DNA from: CAMYMQ01 sp963730305
GTDB taxonomy: Bacteria > Pseudomonadota > Alphaproteobacteria > Bin65
Assembly: GCA_963730305.1 (NCBI GenBank)
Contig: CAVSRB010000003.1
Span: 124,001-188,000, forward strand
Direction: 5' to 3'
Length of the DNA: 64,000 nucleotides
Positions 28,804 to 38,279 of the stretch are shown here, piece by piece (the stretch's first letter is position 1; each line of letters begins with the position of its first letter). Both the position numbers and the translations under genes were made by a program. Under the pieces are notes generated by a model. That model saw nothing but the letters and a program-made list of their open reading frames with translations, ran no database searches and was not told the DNA's origin.

Positions 28804-28824
28804 TATATTAGTTTCAATTGAAAC
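28804..28824. promoter_or_regulatory. Divergent hpd/marR promoter with palindromic operator
   Basis: A perfect 14-bp palindrome GTTTCAATTGAAAC (28811-28824) lies in the only gap between hpd and the MarR gene. It touches TATATT (28804-28809, a plus-strand -10 with weak -35 TTCCCT at 28781-28786, spacer 17) and the reverse-strand TAATAT (28810-28805) for hpd. A repressor bound here would block both genes. The MarR product of the adjacent gene is the obvious candidate. Confidence 0.7.
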
Positions 28825-28843
28825 CAATTTAGCGCCATTCCCG

Positions 28844-29332
28844 ATGACCCGCAAGACCGAACGGCTCCAGCTCGACCGCTACCTGCCCTACCGGCTGTCG
28901 ATCCTGTCGAACACGGTCTCGGCCGCGATCGCGCGGCAGTATGCCGAGGGCTATGGGCTGAGCGTGCCGGACTGGCGGGTGATGGCCGTGCTCGGCCTGG
29001 CCCAGCCGCTGACCCAGAAGGAGATCTGCGGGCGCACCCGGATGGACAAGGTCCAGGTCAGCCGCGCCGTCGCCCGCCTGCTCGAGATGGGCTTCGTGAG
29101 CCGGGTGGTCGACGACGCCGACCGCCGCCGCGCCCACCTGCGGCTGAGCGCCCGCGGCGAGGCGATCTACGCCGAGGTCGCGCCCGCGACGCTGGACTGG
29201 GAGACGCGGCTCCTGGAGGGCTTCAGCGCGGCGGAACGCCAAGCAGTGGACGCGCTGGTGACCAAGTTGCAAGCGGCGGCGGAGGCGCTGGACGACGAGC
29301 TGGCGGCCGACGGGGCGATTGCCGCCGAGTGA
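28844..29332 (+). CDS. MarR family transcriptional regulator (probable hpd regulator)
   Basis: 162-residue MarR-type winged-helix dimer. The recognition region is ITQKEI-like (LTQKEICGRTRMDKVQVSRAV, about residues 58-78), followed by the wing DDADRRRAHLRLSARG. It faces hpd across the palindrome at 28811-28824, so it probably represses hpd and itself in the absence of an aromatic ligand. MarR proteins divergent from hpd are known in related bacteria. The identity of the ligand is inferred, not seen. Confidence 0.85.
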   Translation: MTRKTERLQLDRYLPYRLSILSNTVSAAIARQYAEGYGLSVPDWRVMAVLGLAQPLTQKEICGRTRMDKVQVSRAVARLLEMGFVSRVVDDADRRRAHLRLSARGEAIYAEVAPATLDWETRLLEGFSAAERQAVDALVTKLQAAAEALDDELAADGAIAAE

Positions 29333-29357
29333 GCGTCGGCGCGGCCGGTCCGCCGGG

Positions 29358-29693
29358 TCAGATGATCGGGTCGGCCAGCGCCCACTGCCCTTTCGGGTCC
29401 TCGATCTCGATCACCCAAAGGTCCGGGTCGTACTTGCGCTGGCGCTCGATATAGGCGTCGGCGTCGGCCTCGGGCACCGGGGCGTCGCCGGTGCCGCGCG
29501 ACCAGGCGCGGCCGCCGTCCATCGACGTCGTCGGGGCGAGCACGGTGCAGCCCTCGGCGAAGCGGTTGTGCTTGATGAAGATCGCGCCGGCGCTCGAATC
29601 GCCGCGGCTGACCAGATAGGCGTCGATGCCGTTGACCCGGCAGCGCCGGATCTCCGCCTCGACCCACAGCGCGGCCGTTACCCGCGGCTGCAT
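29358..29693 (-). CDS. DUF1491 family protein
   Basis: 111 residues. Matches the alphaproteobacterial DUF1491 pattern: VEAEIRRCRVNGIDAYLVSRGDSSAG, then IFIKHNRF and YIERQRKYDPDLWVIEIED. No catalytic motif is known for the family. It is convergent with the MarR gene and upstream of nothing on its own strand for 37 bp, where an SDR ends, so it may share a transcript with that gene. Confidence 0.85.
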   Translation of the reverse strand: MQPRVTAALWVEAEIRRCRVNGIDAYLVSRGDSSAGAIFIKHNRFAEGCTVLAPTTSMDGGRAWSRGTGDAPVPEADADAYIERQRKYDPDLWVIEIEDPKGQWALADPII

Positions 29694-29730
29694 TGCCCCC
29701 GCCTCCCCAACCCTGGCGCCCCCCGTCCCG

Positions 29731-30540
29731 TCACATCGCGCTGACGCCGCCGTCGAGGACGAGCTCGGCGCCGGTCATGAAGCGGGATTCGTCGGAGGCC
29801 AGGTAGACGATGCCCCAGCCGACGTCCTCGGGCTTGCCGATCGTGCCCAGGGGCAGCTGCTTGGCCATCTTGGCGCGCACCTCCTCGGGCGTGTAGCGCG
29901 AGCCGACCTGGTCGAGGATCGGTGTGTCGACGAAGGCCGGGTGGACCGAATTGCAGCGGATGCCGTAGCCCTGGCGCGCGCAGTGCAGCGCCACCGACTT
30001 GGTCAGGTGGCGGACCCCCGCCTTGGCCGAGTTGTAGGCGGCGAGGTTGGCCGCGGCGATGATGCCGGCGATCGACGAGATGTTGACGATCGAGCCGCCC
30101 AGGCCGGTCGTCCGCACCGTGTCGGCGATCGGCCGGATGGCGTGCTTGCAGCCGAGGAACACCCCGTCGAGGTCGATGGCATGGACCCGCCGCCAGGTCT
30201 CCAGGTCGGTGTCCTCGATCGTTCCCGGCGTGCCGATGCCGGCGTTGTTGACCAGCACGTGGAGGCCGCCGAAATGGTCGACCGCCTCGCCCAGCACCAC
30301 CTGCCACTGGGTCTCGTCGGTGACGTCGTGGTCGAGCGCGATGGCGGCCGGGCCGAGCTCCGCGGCGACCGCCTCGGCGCCGTCCCGGTTGACGTCGGTC
30401 AGCACCACCTTCGCCCCGGCGGCGGCGAGCATCCGCGCCGCGCAGGCGCCCAGGCCGGAGGCGGCGCCGGTGACCAGCGCGACCTTGCCCGCGACCCTGT
30501 CGCCGGTTGGCTGCTTGCCGGGTTGAATCTCGTCGGCCAT
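29731..30540 (-). CDS. Short-chain dehydrogenase/reductase
   Basis: 269-residue classical SDR with TGAASGLGACA (cofactor, near residue 27), DVTDET, NNAGIGTPG, active-site Ser in NISSIAG and YNSAK. The C-terminus TGAELVLDGGVSAM is typical of NAD-dependent hydroxysteroid/cyclohexanol-type SDRs. Substrate unknown. Divergent from an MFS transporter, so the two may act on the same compound. That is an inference from position. Confidence 0.9.
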   Translation of the reverse strand: MADEIQPGKQPTGDRVAGKVALVTGAASGLGACAARMLAAAGAKVVLTDVNRDGAEAVAAELGPAAIALDHDVTDETQWQVVLGEAVDHFGGLHVLVNNAGIGTPGTIEDTDLETWRRVHAIDLDGVFLGCKHAIRPIADTVRTTGLGGSIVNISSIAGIIAAANLAAYNSAKAGVRHLTKSVALHCARQGYGIRCNSVHPAFVDTPILDQVGSRYTPEEVRAKMAKQLPLGTIGKPEDVGWGIVYLASDESRFMTGAELVLDGGVSAM

Positions 30541-30696
30541 GCCGGTCCCCCGCCCCTGTCCGTGCAAAGCGCGACGCTAGCCGGATTCGGCCGGGGAAGG
30601 AACCGTGCAGCTCAGCCCCGTCGGTTCTCTTTTCGCCGCGTCGGCGCGTCCGTGCTATATCGCCGGCGTTCGGGCGCTTTCGGAGGCCGTCGGGAA

Positions 30697-31908
30697 TTGA
30701 TCAGCAGCGCTAAACAACCCGTCTTCCGCTGGGTCGTGTTGATCGCGGCCGCCGTGATCCTCGCCCTGTCGATGGGGCTGCTGATCAACGGCCTGACCGT
30801 GTTCGTCGTGCCGCTGGAAACAGAGTTCGGCTGGCAGCGGGGCGACATCGCGCTGATCAACACGTTCGGCCTGATCGGCCTCGCCGTGGGCGGGATCATC
30901 TTCGGGCGGTTGGCGGACCGCTTCGGCACGCGCCGCATCTGCCTGTTCGGCGGCGTCGTGCTGGGCCTCAGCGTCCTGGCTTCCGCCCACGCCGACCGGC
31001 TTTGGCAGTTCTACGTGCTGTACCTCATTGCCGGCGCGATGGGGGGCGCCACCTTCTTCGCGCCCGTGGTGGCGCTGGTCGGCAACTGGTTCAAGACCGG
31101 CGCCGGCCTGGCGCTGGGGATCGTCTCGGCCGGGCAGGCCGTCGGTCAGGGCGGCATTCCCCTCGCCGCCACGCTGCTCATTTCGGCATTCGAGTGGCGC
31201 GGCGCGATGACCGGCCTGGGCATCGCGATCCTGGTCATCGTCGTGCCGCTGGTCCTGCTGTTGCGGGCGCCGTCGGATAGCGGCGACACCGCGGCGGCCG
31301 TGTCCGACGCGCCGCCGACCGGCGACCTGCCCCACAACGTGGTCGTGATCACCGTCAGTGCGGCGGTCGTCGGCTGCTGCACGCTGATGGCCGTGCCGCT
31401 GATGCACCTCTTCCCGCTGATGCAGGGACAGGGTATCTCGGCGCCCGACGCCGGCGGCGTCATGCTGGCGATGCTGACGGTCGGCATCGTCGGCCGGGTG
31501 TTCTTCGGAAAGCTCGCCGACATGATCGGCGCGTTGCCCGCCTATATCACCGCCTCGGCCTGGCAGACGGTAATGGTGTTCGGCTTCACCCAGTTCGACA
31601 GCGTGAACGCCTTCTATCTCTACGCCGCCCTGTACGGCTTCGGCTATTCCGGGGTGATGACCGGCATCCTGACGACGACCCGGGCGCTGACGAGGCCGTC
31701 CCGGCGGGCCAGCGCGATGGGCATCATCGGCGCCTTCGCCTTCGTCGGGCACGGCATCGGCGGCTGGCAGGCCGGCATGCTGTTCGACCTGACCGGCGGA
31801 TATACGGCACCCTACGCCGTCGCCGCGGCGGCCGGCGTGCTGAACCTGCTGCTCATCACGACGCTGATGATGCGCCTCCGCCGGCAGCAGGTCGCGCAGC
31901 CGGCCTGA
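30697..31908 (+). CDS. Major facilitator superfamily transporter
   Basis: 403 residues with about twelve membrane segments. The MFS loop 2-3 motif appears as GRLADRFGTRRICLFGG, and again after helix 8 as GKLADMIG. The overall layout is like monocarboxylate/oxalate-formate transporters. The start is probably the TTG at 30697, with a GGAGG 10 or so bases upstream. The first residues MISSAKQPVFRWVVLIAAAVI lead straight into helix 1. Substrate unknown. Convergent with the PLP decarboxylase downstream. Confidence 0.85.
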   Translation: MISSAKQPVFRWVVLIAAAVILALSMGLLINGLTVFVVPLETEFGWQRGDIALINTFGLIGLAVGGIIFGRLADRFGTRRICLFGGVVLGLSVLASAHADRLWQFYVLYLIAGAMGGATFFAPVVALVGNWFKTGAGLALGIVSAGQAVGQGGIPLAATLLISAFEWRGAMTGLGIAILVIVVPLVLLLRAPSDSGDTAAAVSDAPPTGDLPHNVVVITVSAAVVGCCTLMAVPLMHLFPLMQGQGISAPDAGGVMLAMLTVGIVGRVFFGKLADMIGALPAYITASAWQTVMVFGFTQFDSVNAFYLYAALYGFGYSGVMTGILTTTRALTRPSRRASAMGIIGAFAFVGHGIGGWQAGMLFDLTGGYTAPYAVAAAAGVLNLLLITTLMMRLRRQQVAQPA

Positions 31909-31926
31909 CGACCAAACCCGAGTGTC

Positions 31927-33058
31927 TCAGATGTAATGCTCGCGCAGCGGCGGGAAGCCGTTGAAGCCGACCGAGCTGTAGGTCGAGGTGTAGGCGCCGG
32001 TGGCCAGGATCTCGATCTTGTCGCCGATCTGCGAGGTCGAGCGGCAGCTCGACCTTGGTTTCCTCGTAGAGCACGTCGACCTCGTCGCAGGTCGGGCCGG
32101 CCAGGATCACCGGGCCGGTCGGGCCGCCGTCGCGCGGCGTGACGATGCGGTACTTGATCGCCTCGCCCATCGTCTCGGGCAGGCCGCCGAACTTGCCGAT
32201 GTCGAGATAGACCCAGCGGATCGGGTCGTCGTAGCTCTTGCGGGAGATCAGCACGACCTCGCTCTGGATCACCCCGGCGTCGCCGGCGATGCCGCGGCCC
32301 GGCTCGACCAGCAGCTCGGGGATGCGGTTGCCGAAATGCTTGGTGACCGCCGCCATGATCGCGTGGCCATAGCCGTGCTCGTCGGGCACCTCAGTGCGGT
32401 AGTGCGCCGGGAAGCCGCCGCCCAGATTGACCATCTTGAGCTCGATGCCCCGCTCGCGCAGCGCGGTGAACAGGAGCTGGGTCTTGCCGAGCGCGATGTC
32501 CCACTGGCCCGGGTCGGTCTGCTGGGAGCCGACGTGGAACGAGACGCCGTAGGGCTCCAGCCCCCGGTCGCGCGCCTGCGCCAGCAGATCAGCGGCCATG
32601 TCGAGCTCGCAGCCGAATTTGCGCGACAGCGGCCAGTCCGCGCCCGCCCCGTCCATGAAGAAGCGGCAGAACACGCGCGACCCCGGCGCGGCCGCGGCCA
32701 GCTTGTGCAGCTCGGGCTCGCTGTCGAAGGCGAACATGCGCACGCCGTGGCCGTAGGCGCTGGCGATGTCGCGCGCCTTCTTGATCGTGCTGCCGAACGA
32801 CAGCCGCTCGGGCGCGACGCCGAGGCCGAGGCAGTGCTCGATCTCGAAGATGCTGGCGGCGTCGAAGCGCGCGCCGAGGTCGCGCAGGACAGCGACCACG
32901 GGCGCGGCCGGGTTGGCCTTGACCGCGTAATAGATCTGCGCGAGCGGCAGCGCCTCGTGGAGCCGCCGGTAGTTCTCGGCGATCACCTCGAGGTCGACGA
33001 CCAGGCAAGGGGTTTCGGGGCGCTCCTCGTCGAGGAAGCGCGTGATGCGAACCGTCAT
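31927..33058 (-). CDS. Ornithine/lysine-type PLP decarboxylase (one frameshift)
   Basis: Group IV (alanine-racemase fold) decarboxylase, most likely ornithine or lysine decarboxylase for polyamine synthesis. The PLP lysine is in IYYAVKANPAAPVV near residue 46. The glycine-rich phosphate site is NLGGGFPAHY, and the active-site cysteine from the partner subunit is in GPTCDEVDVL. The frame breaks near 32033 (one extra base). In the other frame the protein continues QIGDKIEILATGAYTSTYSS and ends PLREHYI at 31927. About 376 residues in all, normal for bacterial eukaryote-like ODC. Confidence 0.9.
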
Positions 33059-33282
33059 GAGAACGACCTTTCCCCAGACGCGCGACCTTTTCCAAGGCGC
33101 GATGGTGCAAAAGGAAACATCATTCCCCGTCGCGCCTCTATCCGCGTGGCGGCCTACTGGCCCGGTGCGAGGAAAGCGCCTGCATATATGACATCCGGGC
33201 GTCTTTGCAAGGACCGAAAGCGCGATCGGCGACCGGGGTTCCGGGGGACGTTCCGGCGCCGCGGCGGCCGGCGGTTTCGGCC

Positions 33283-34587
33283 CTAGTCGCGGCGCGCCGC
33301 CGTCCGCGCGGTGCGGACGCCCAGGGCCCGCAGGAACAGGCGGTCCGCCGCCTCCGCCTTCTCGGCCTCGTCGGCGTCGGCGGACGCGTCGGGGTTGCCG
33401 GCGCCGGGCGCGATCCGGTTCAGGGCGGCGGCCTGCATCGCCAGGTTCGCGGGCGGCGGCGGGGTCGTTTGCGGCGCCCTGCCCGGCGTCATCTGGGCGA
33501 GCAGCGCCCGCTCCGCCAGGCTGTCGGTATCGCCCGTCCTGTCCGCGGCGTCCGGCTTTCGGGCGGCCACGGCCGTGTTGTTCTTGGTCTTGTCGGCCAC
33601 CGGCGCCGGCGGTTCGGCGTCGCGGTTCTGGCGGGCGGCGAAGGCCTTGATGTCGGGCAACCGGTCCGGCAGGAGCCGGCGCGGCGGGCCGACCGGCCGC
33701 GAGGCCCGGCGCCGGTCCGTCGCCGACGCCCGGGTCCGGGCGCTGGCGAGCGCCTGCCGCCTCGGCGCCGGCGCGCGGCGCATCGACAGCTTGACCCCCG
33801 CCTGCGCCGCCATCGCGCGGACGCGCTCGAGGTTGCGCCGGTACCTGGCGTTGCCGCCCCGGTCGCGGACCAGCCGCTCCAGCATGCGGACCGACCGGGC
33901 GTATCGGCCCTCGGCCGCCAGCGACAGGGCGTAGTTGTTGCGCAGCGACGGGTCGCCCGGCGCGCGGGCGAGACCGCGTTGGTAGGCCTGCTGGGCGGCG
34001 CGGTGCGCGCCGGTCTGGTCGAGCGCAACGCCGAGCCCGTTGTAGATGCGATGGTCGGCGCGCCCGTCCGGCGATGCCTTCAGCGCCCGCCGGTAGGCGG
34101 CGACCGCGGCCTGCGGCTCGCCCCGCACCACCAGCGTGTTGCCCAGGCCGCGGAGCAGCACGGGGTCGTCCGGCCGCAGCCGCAGCGCGGCCTCGAACAC
34201 GGCCTTGGCGCGGGCGAAGGCCCCAGCCTTGAACAGGGTGAAGCCGAGCTTCTTGTGGAGTGCGACGTTGCGCGGCGCCCGCTGCACCGCCCGGTCGTAG
34301 AAGGTGGCGGCGATGGCGTACTCGCGGCGCTGCGCCGCGTCGTCGCCCAGGCGCTCCAGGGTGTTGTCGTCGACCTTGACGTCCCGCAGCGACGCGCCGG
34401 GCGGCTGCGCGACCGCGTCCGGCAGCGGCTGGCCGATATGGGCGTTCTTGTTGGCGACGCGCAGCACCTTCTTGCTGCCCAGCCTGGCCTTGGGATTGTC
34501 GACGCCCTCGCGCTGCTCGGTGCAGGCGGCCCCGGCACCGAGGATAGCGACAATCGCGACAATATTGACGAACCGGCTACCGCGCAT
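33283..34587 (-). CDS. tadD: TadD-like tetratricopeptide lipoprotein
   Basis: 434 residues. An N-terminal signal ends GAGAACTEQ, a lipobox with the modified cysteine near residue 22. Then TPR repeats from about residue 85 to 245 (for example FYDRAVQRAPRNVALHKKLG). The C-terminal 180 residues are rich in Arg, Ala and Pro and look disordered. TadD is a pilus assembly lipoprotein in Flp systems. It follows tadC at a distance of 187 bp and has its own TTAA-N7-type site upstream. Confidence 0.85.
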   Translation of the reverse strand: MRGSRFVNIVAIVAILGAGAACTEQREGVDNPKARLGSKKVLRVANKNAHIGQPLPDAVAQPPGASLRDVKVDDNTLERLGDDAAQRREYAIAATFYDRAVQRAPRNVALHKKLGFTLFKAGAFARAKAVFEAALRLRPDDPVLLRGLGNTLVVRGEPQAAVAAYRRALKASPDGRADHRIYNGLGVALDQTGAHRAAQQAYQRGLARAPGDPSLRNNYALSLAAEGRYARSVRMLERLVRDRGGNARYRRNLERVRAMAAQAGVKLSMRRAPAPRRQALASARTRASATDRRRASRPVGPPRRLLPDRLPDIKAFAARQNRDAEPPAPVADKTKNNTAVAARKPDAADRTGDTDSLAERALLAQMTPGRAPQTTPPPPANLAMQAAALNRIAPGAGNPDASADADEAEKAEAADRLFLRALGVRTARTAARRD

Positions 34588-34637
34588 GGCGAATCACACC
34601 CATGCCAAAGGAAATCCCTGTGCACGGTATAAGGCCG

Positions 34638-34652
34638 TTAACCATAGGTCAA
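34638..34652. promoter_or_regulatory. CtrA-like half-conserved site upstream of tadD
   Basis: TTAA CCATAGG TCAA (34638-34652). Its reverse reads TTGA-N7-TTAA, one mismatch from the alphaproteobacterial CtrA consensus TTAA-N7-TTAA. It lies 51 bp upstream of the tadD start. It is the weakest of the six sites listed in the pilus locus. Confidence 0.35.
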
Positions 34653-34774
34653 CAGGCCGCCGAATATCGGTGGCCTGCGAATACATCACGATTTTTCGGC
34701 AAGCCTGCCCGGAATCAGGGCAATTATTTCGGACGATTTGGCGGTCGAGCCAGAAACCTTGCCCGCTATTTGGC

Positions 34775-35734
34775 CTAGATGTGCGAGAAGGCGTCAATCA
34801 TCCTCAGAATGGCCGGGCCGATCAGCACGATGAACAGGCACGGCAGGATGAACATGACCATCGGCACGGTCAGGATCGCCGGCAGCCGCGCCGCCTTCTC
34901 CTCGGCCTTGAGCAGCCGTTCGGTGCGGAACTCGCCCGAAAGCACGCGCAGCGCCTTGGACACGGGCGTGCCGTACTTCTCGGCCTGCTGGATGGTGGTG
35001 ACGATCGCCTTGAACTCGTCGAGGCCGGTGCGCTCGATCAGGTTGACGTAGGCCTGGCGGCGGTCGTCGAGGAAGTTCAGCTCGACCCCGAGCAGACCCA
35101 GCTCCTCGGCGATCTCGGGCGACGACCGGCCCAGCTCGTCGACCACGCGGTTGAGCGCCTGGTTGATGCTGAGGCCCGCCTCCGAGCAGATCACGAGCAG
35201 GTCGAGCGCGTCGGGCAGCGCCCGGCGCAGCGCGGTCTTGCGCTTCATCGCCCGGTTCTTGACGAAGATGCCCGGAGCGAGGAAGCCCAGCCCGGCGCCG
35301 CCCACGCACAACGCCAGCGACATCGCGGGCGACAGCTTGGCGCTGCCGAACACCACGTAGGCGACGGCCAGGCCGCCGAAGACGAAGGGCAAGACCAGCT
35401 TCGCCATCAGGAAGATGTCGGGCGCGTCCTTGCCGCGGAAGCCGGCCTGGGCCAGCTGCGACCGGGTCGACTTCACGTCCATGCGGTCGCGCAGCTTGAG
35501 CTTCTTGGCGGCCGACTTCATCAGGTCGGCGCTGGCGCTCTTGTTCGCGCTGCCGCTCTTCTTGGTGTCGTCGAGCGCCCGCGCGCGCAGCTCGTCGCGG
35601 CGGTTGGCGATGGTCTTGAGCCGCGCCTCCATCGGGTCCTTGTAGACGAAGCCGCGCCAGATCACGAAGGCGGCGACCAGCGCCGTCAGGCCGGCGAGGA
35701 TGGTGACGATCAGATCGACCGGTAGGGCTTGCAT
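34775..35734 (-). CDS. tadC: Flp pilus membrane protein TadC
   Basis: 319-residue inner-membrane platform protein of the Flp pilus secretion machine. An N-terminal membrane helix (about residues 8-28) precedes the type II secretion F domain near residues 155-290 (ALPDALDLLVICSEAGLSINQAL, typical of TadC) and a final hydrophobic segment MFILPCLFIVLIGPAI. Paired with TadB, 13 bp upstream, as usual for these heterodimeric platform proteins. Confidence 0.93.
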   Translation of the reverse strand: MQALPVDLIVTILAGLTALVAAFVIWRGFVYKDPMEARLKTIANRRDELRARALDDTKKSGSANKSASADLMKSAAKKLKLRDRMDVKSTRSQLAQAGFRGKDAPDIFLMAKLVLPFVFGGLAVAYVVFGSAKLSPAMSLALCVGGAGLGFLAPGIFVKNRAMKRKTALRRALPDALDLLVICSEAGLSINQALNRVVDELGRSSPEIAEELGLLGVELNFLDDRRQAYVNLIERTGLDEFKAIVTTIQQAEKYGTPVSKALRVLSGEFRTERLLKAEEKAARLPAILTVPMVMFILPCLFIVLIGPAILRMIDAFSHI

Positions 35735-35747
35735 TCTCGTCCCGCTC

Positions 35748-36753
35748 CTAGATCTCGAACCGGATCATCTTCGTCATCACGACGATGCCGAGCAGCAGGC
35801 TGACGCCCGCCGCGCCGACCAGGAACATGCCGCGGGGGTCGGTGAAGAGCTGCATCACGTAGGGCCGGTTGAGCGTGTAGATGAGGCCGAACATAACGAA
35901 GGGCAGCGCGCCGAGAATCCACGCGCCGGCCCGCGCCTCCGACGAGAACGCCTTGACCTTGAGCTTGATCTGCTGGCGCTTGCGCAGCACGTCGGCCAGG
36001 TTGGACAGCGTCTCGGCGAGGTTGCCGCCGGTCTCGCGCTGGATCGCCAGGCTGACGATGAAGAAGCGCCATTCCGGGATCGAGACGCGCTTCTCGGTGT
36101 CCCACAGGGCGACGTCGAGGTTCTGGCCGAGCTTGATCGCGTCGGTGATGTTGGTGAACTCGTCCGCGATCGGGCTCTCCATCTCGGTCGACACGAGCTG
36201 GAAGGATTCGGTGACCGGCAGGCCGGCCCTGACGCCGCGCACCATCAGCTCGAGCGCGTCGGGGAGCTGCTTGATGAAGCGCTTGATCCGCTTGGCCGAC
36301 GACCCGCTTGACGTAGAGCCAGGGCAGGATGATGCCGCCAATGACACCGGCGGCGACCGACGGCATCATGGCCAGGCGCCAGCAGGGTGTTGGCGACGAT
36401 GAAGCTGAGCAGCGCCGCGAGGATGCTGCCGAGCAGATAGGTCCCCAGCGTCATGCCCGTGCCGGTGCGCGCGAGCTGGTCGCGCATCTTGGCCGGATTG
36501 GGGCAGCAGGTTCTTGGCGATCATGTCGGACCGCGTCTCCGACTTGCGGAGCGTGCAGCTGCTTCGCCTTCTTGGCGAGGTCGAGCTTCCTCTGCTTGCC
36601 CGGGCCGGCCTGCATCCGGGTGATGCGGTCGTGGACCTGCCGCCGCGACCGGCTGCCGAGCACCGCCAAGCCGACCAGGCAGACGAACACAAACACCGCG
36701 CCCGCGACCATGGCGGTGAACATGCCCGGATTCTGGATCAGATACTCGCGCAT
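35748..36753 (-). CDS. tadB: Flp pilus membrane protein TadB (four frameshifts)
   Basis: Partner of TadC in the pilus inner-membrane platform. Read through the breaks it is about 333 residues: N-terminal helix MFTAMVAGAVFVFVCLVGLAV, a cytoplasmic linker, a second pair of helices (ILAALLSFIVANTLLA and GVIGGIILPWLYVKRVV), the F domain with LPDALELMVRGVRAGLPVTE, and C-terminal helices. Breaks, each one extra base, are near 36295, 36375, 36500 and 36549. After each, the TadB sequence continues in another frame. Four indels in 260 bp is far denser than elsewhere in the window. Confidence 0.88.
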
Positions 36754-36762
36754 CGCCCGGCC

Positions 36763-38279
36763 TTAGCCCATCGCCGCGAGCAGCGGCTTGTCGAGGCCGA
36801 AATATTCCGCCCGGTCCGTGAAGGAGGGACGCAGGCCACTGGACTGGAACTCGCCGACCAGCTCGCCTTTGTCGTTCAGGCTGCTGAAGTGGTAGAGGTA
36901 GAGATCCTGCAGCGTGATCACGTCGCCCTCGGTGCCCAGCACCTCGGTGATGTGGGTGCAGCGCCGGCGGCCGTCGCGCATGCGGCTGACGTGGACGATC
37001 AGGTCGATGGCCGAGGCGATCTGGACGCGCAGCGCCGCGGCCGGGATGTCGATGCCGGACAGCCGGATCATGTTCTCGAGCCGGGTCAGCGCCTCGCGCG
37101 GCTTGTTGGCGTGGAGCGTGCCGAGCGAGCCGTCGTGGCCCGTGTTCATTGCTTGCAGCAGGTCGATCGCCTCGCCGCCGCGCACCTCACCGAGGATGAT
37201 GCGGTCGGGGCGCATGCGCAGCGAGTTCTTGAGCAGGTCGCGGATGGAGACCTCGCCCTGCCCTTCGACGTTGGGCGGCCGGGTCTCGAGCCGGACCACG
37301 TGGGGCTGCTGGAGCTGGAGCTCCGCCGCGTCTTCGATGGTGACGATACGCTCGCCCGGGTCGATCATCTCGGACAAGGCGTTGAGCATCGTCGTCTTGC
37401 CCGAACCGGTACCGCCGGAAACCAGGACGTTGAGGCGGCAGCGCGACGCGATCTTCAGCATCGTGCGCCATATCCTGCGACATGCTGCCGACCTGGACCA
37501 TCGCATCGAGGTTGAACTTCTTCTTGGCGAACTTGCGGATCGAGATGGACGGGCCGTCGATCGCCAGCGGCGGGATGATGATGTTGACGCGGCTGCCGTC
37601 CTCGAGGCGCGCGTCGACCATGCGCGCTCTGCTCGTCGAGCCGGCGGCCGATCCGCGACACGATGCGCGTCGCGATGTTCATGACGTGCTGGTCGTCGCG
37701 GAAGACGGTGTCGGACAGGTCGAGCTTGCCGCGCGCGCTCGACGTAGACTTGGTGCGGCCCGTTGACCATGATTTCGGAGATCGCGTCGTCCGCCAGCAG
37801 CGGCTCGAGCGGACCGAGGCCCAACATGTCGTTGAGCATCATGTCGACGACGTCGCGCTGCTCCTGCATGTTGAGGCGGATCTTCTGCTCCGCCAGAATC
37901 TCCTGGGTCACTTCCGTGACCTGGCGCGCCAGCTCGGTCCGCGGCAGCTTGGAGGCCACCGCGATGTCGATCCGGTCCATCAGCTCGGGCTGGACCTTCG
38001 AACGCGCTTCGTCGACGCCCGACCAGGCGGCGCGCGCGGAGACCAGCGGCTTCGCTTCGTCCGCGGCCTGCGGGATTTGCTGACGCTGCGGCCGTCTGGG
38101 CAGGCCGCGTCGTCGGCCGGGTGGCCGGCTTGCGCGGAGCCTGACGGCCGGCCGGCTGGCCCTGCTGCTGGAACAGGTGTCCGGGCGGCGGCGTCGGCGC
38201 AATCGCGGGCGCCGCACTGCCGTTGGCCGGTGCGGCGCTTGGCGGGAGCCGGAGCCGTCTCTGATCGGCGACCAAACAT
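36763..38279 (-). CDS. cpaF: Flp pilus assembly ATPase CpaF/TadA (about five frameshifts)
   Basis: Hexameric ATPase powering pilus assembly. A Pro/Ala-rich N-terminus leads to the conserved N-terminal domain (MLNDMLGLGPLEPLLADD) and the ATPase core: Walker A VSGGTGSGKTTMLNAL, Walker B region RPDRIILGEVRGGEA, and the His-box GTLHANKPREAL. Single-base insertions are near 37467, 37625 and 37735, where the frame returns to its start after the third. Two more are in the low-complexity N-terminus near 38105 and 38244. With these removed, the family sequence is continuous. It starts at 38279, directly after cpaE. Confidence 0.9.
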
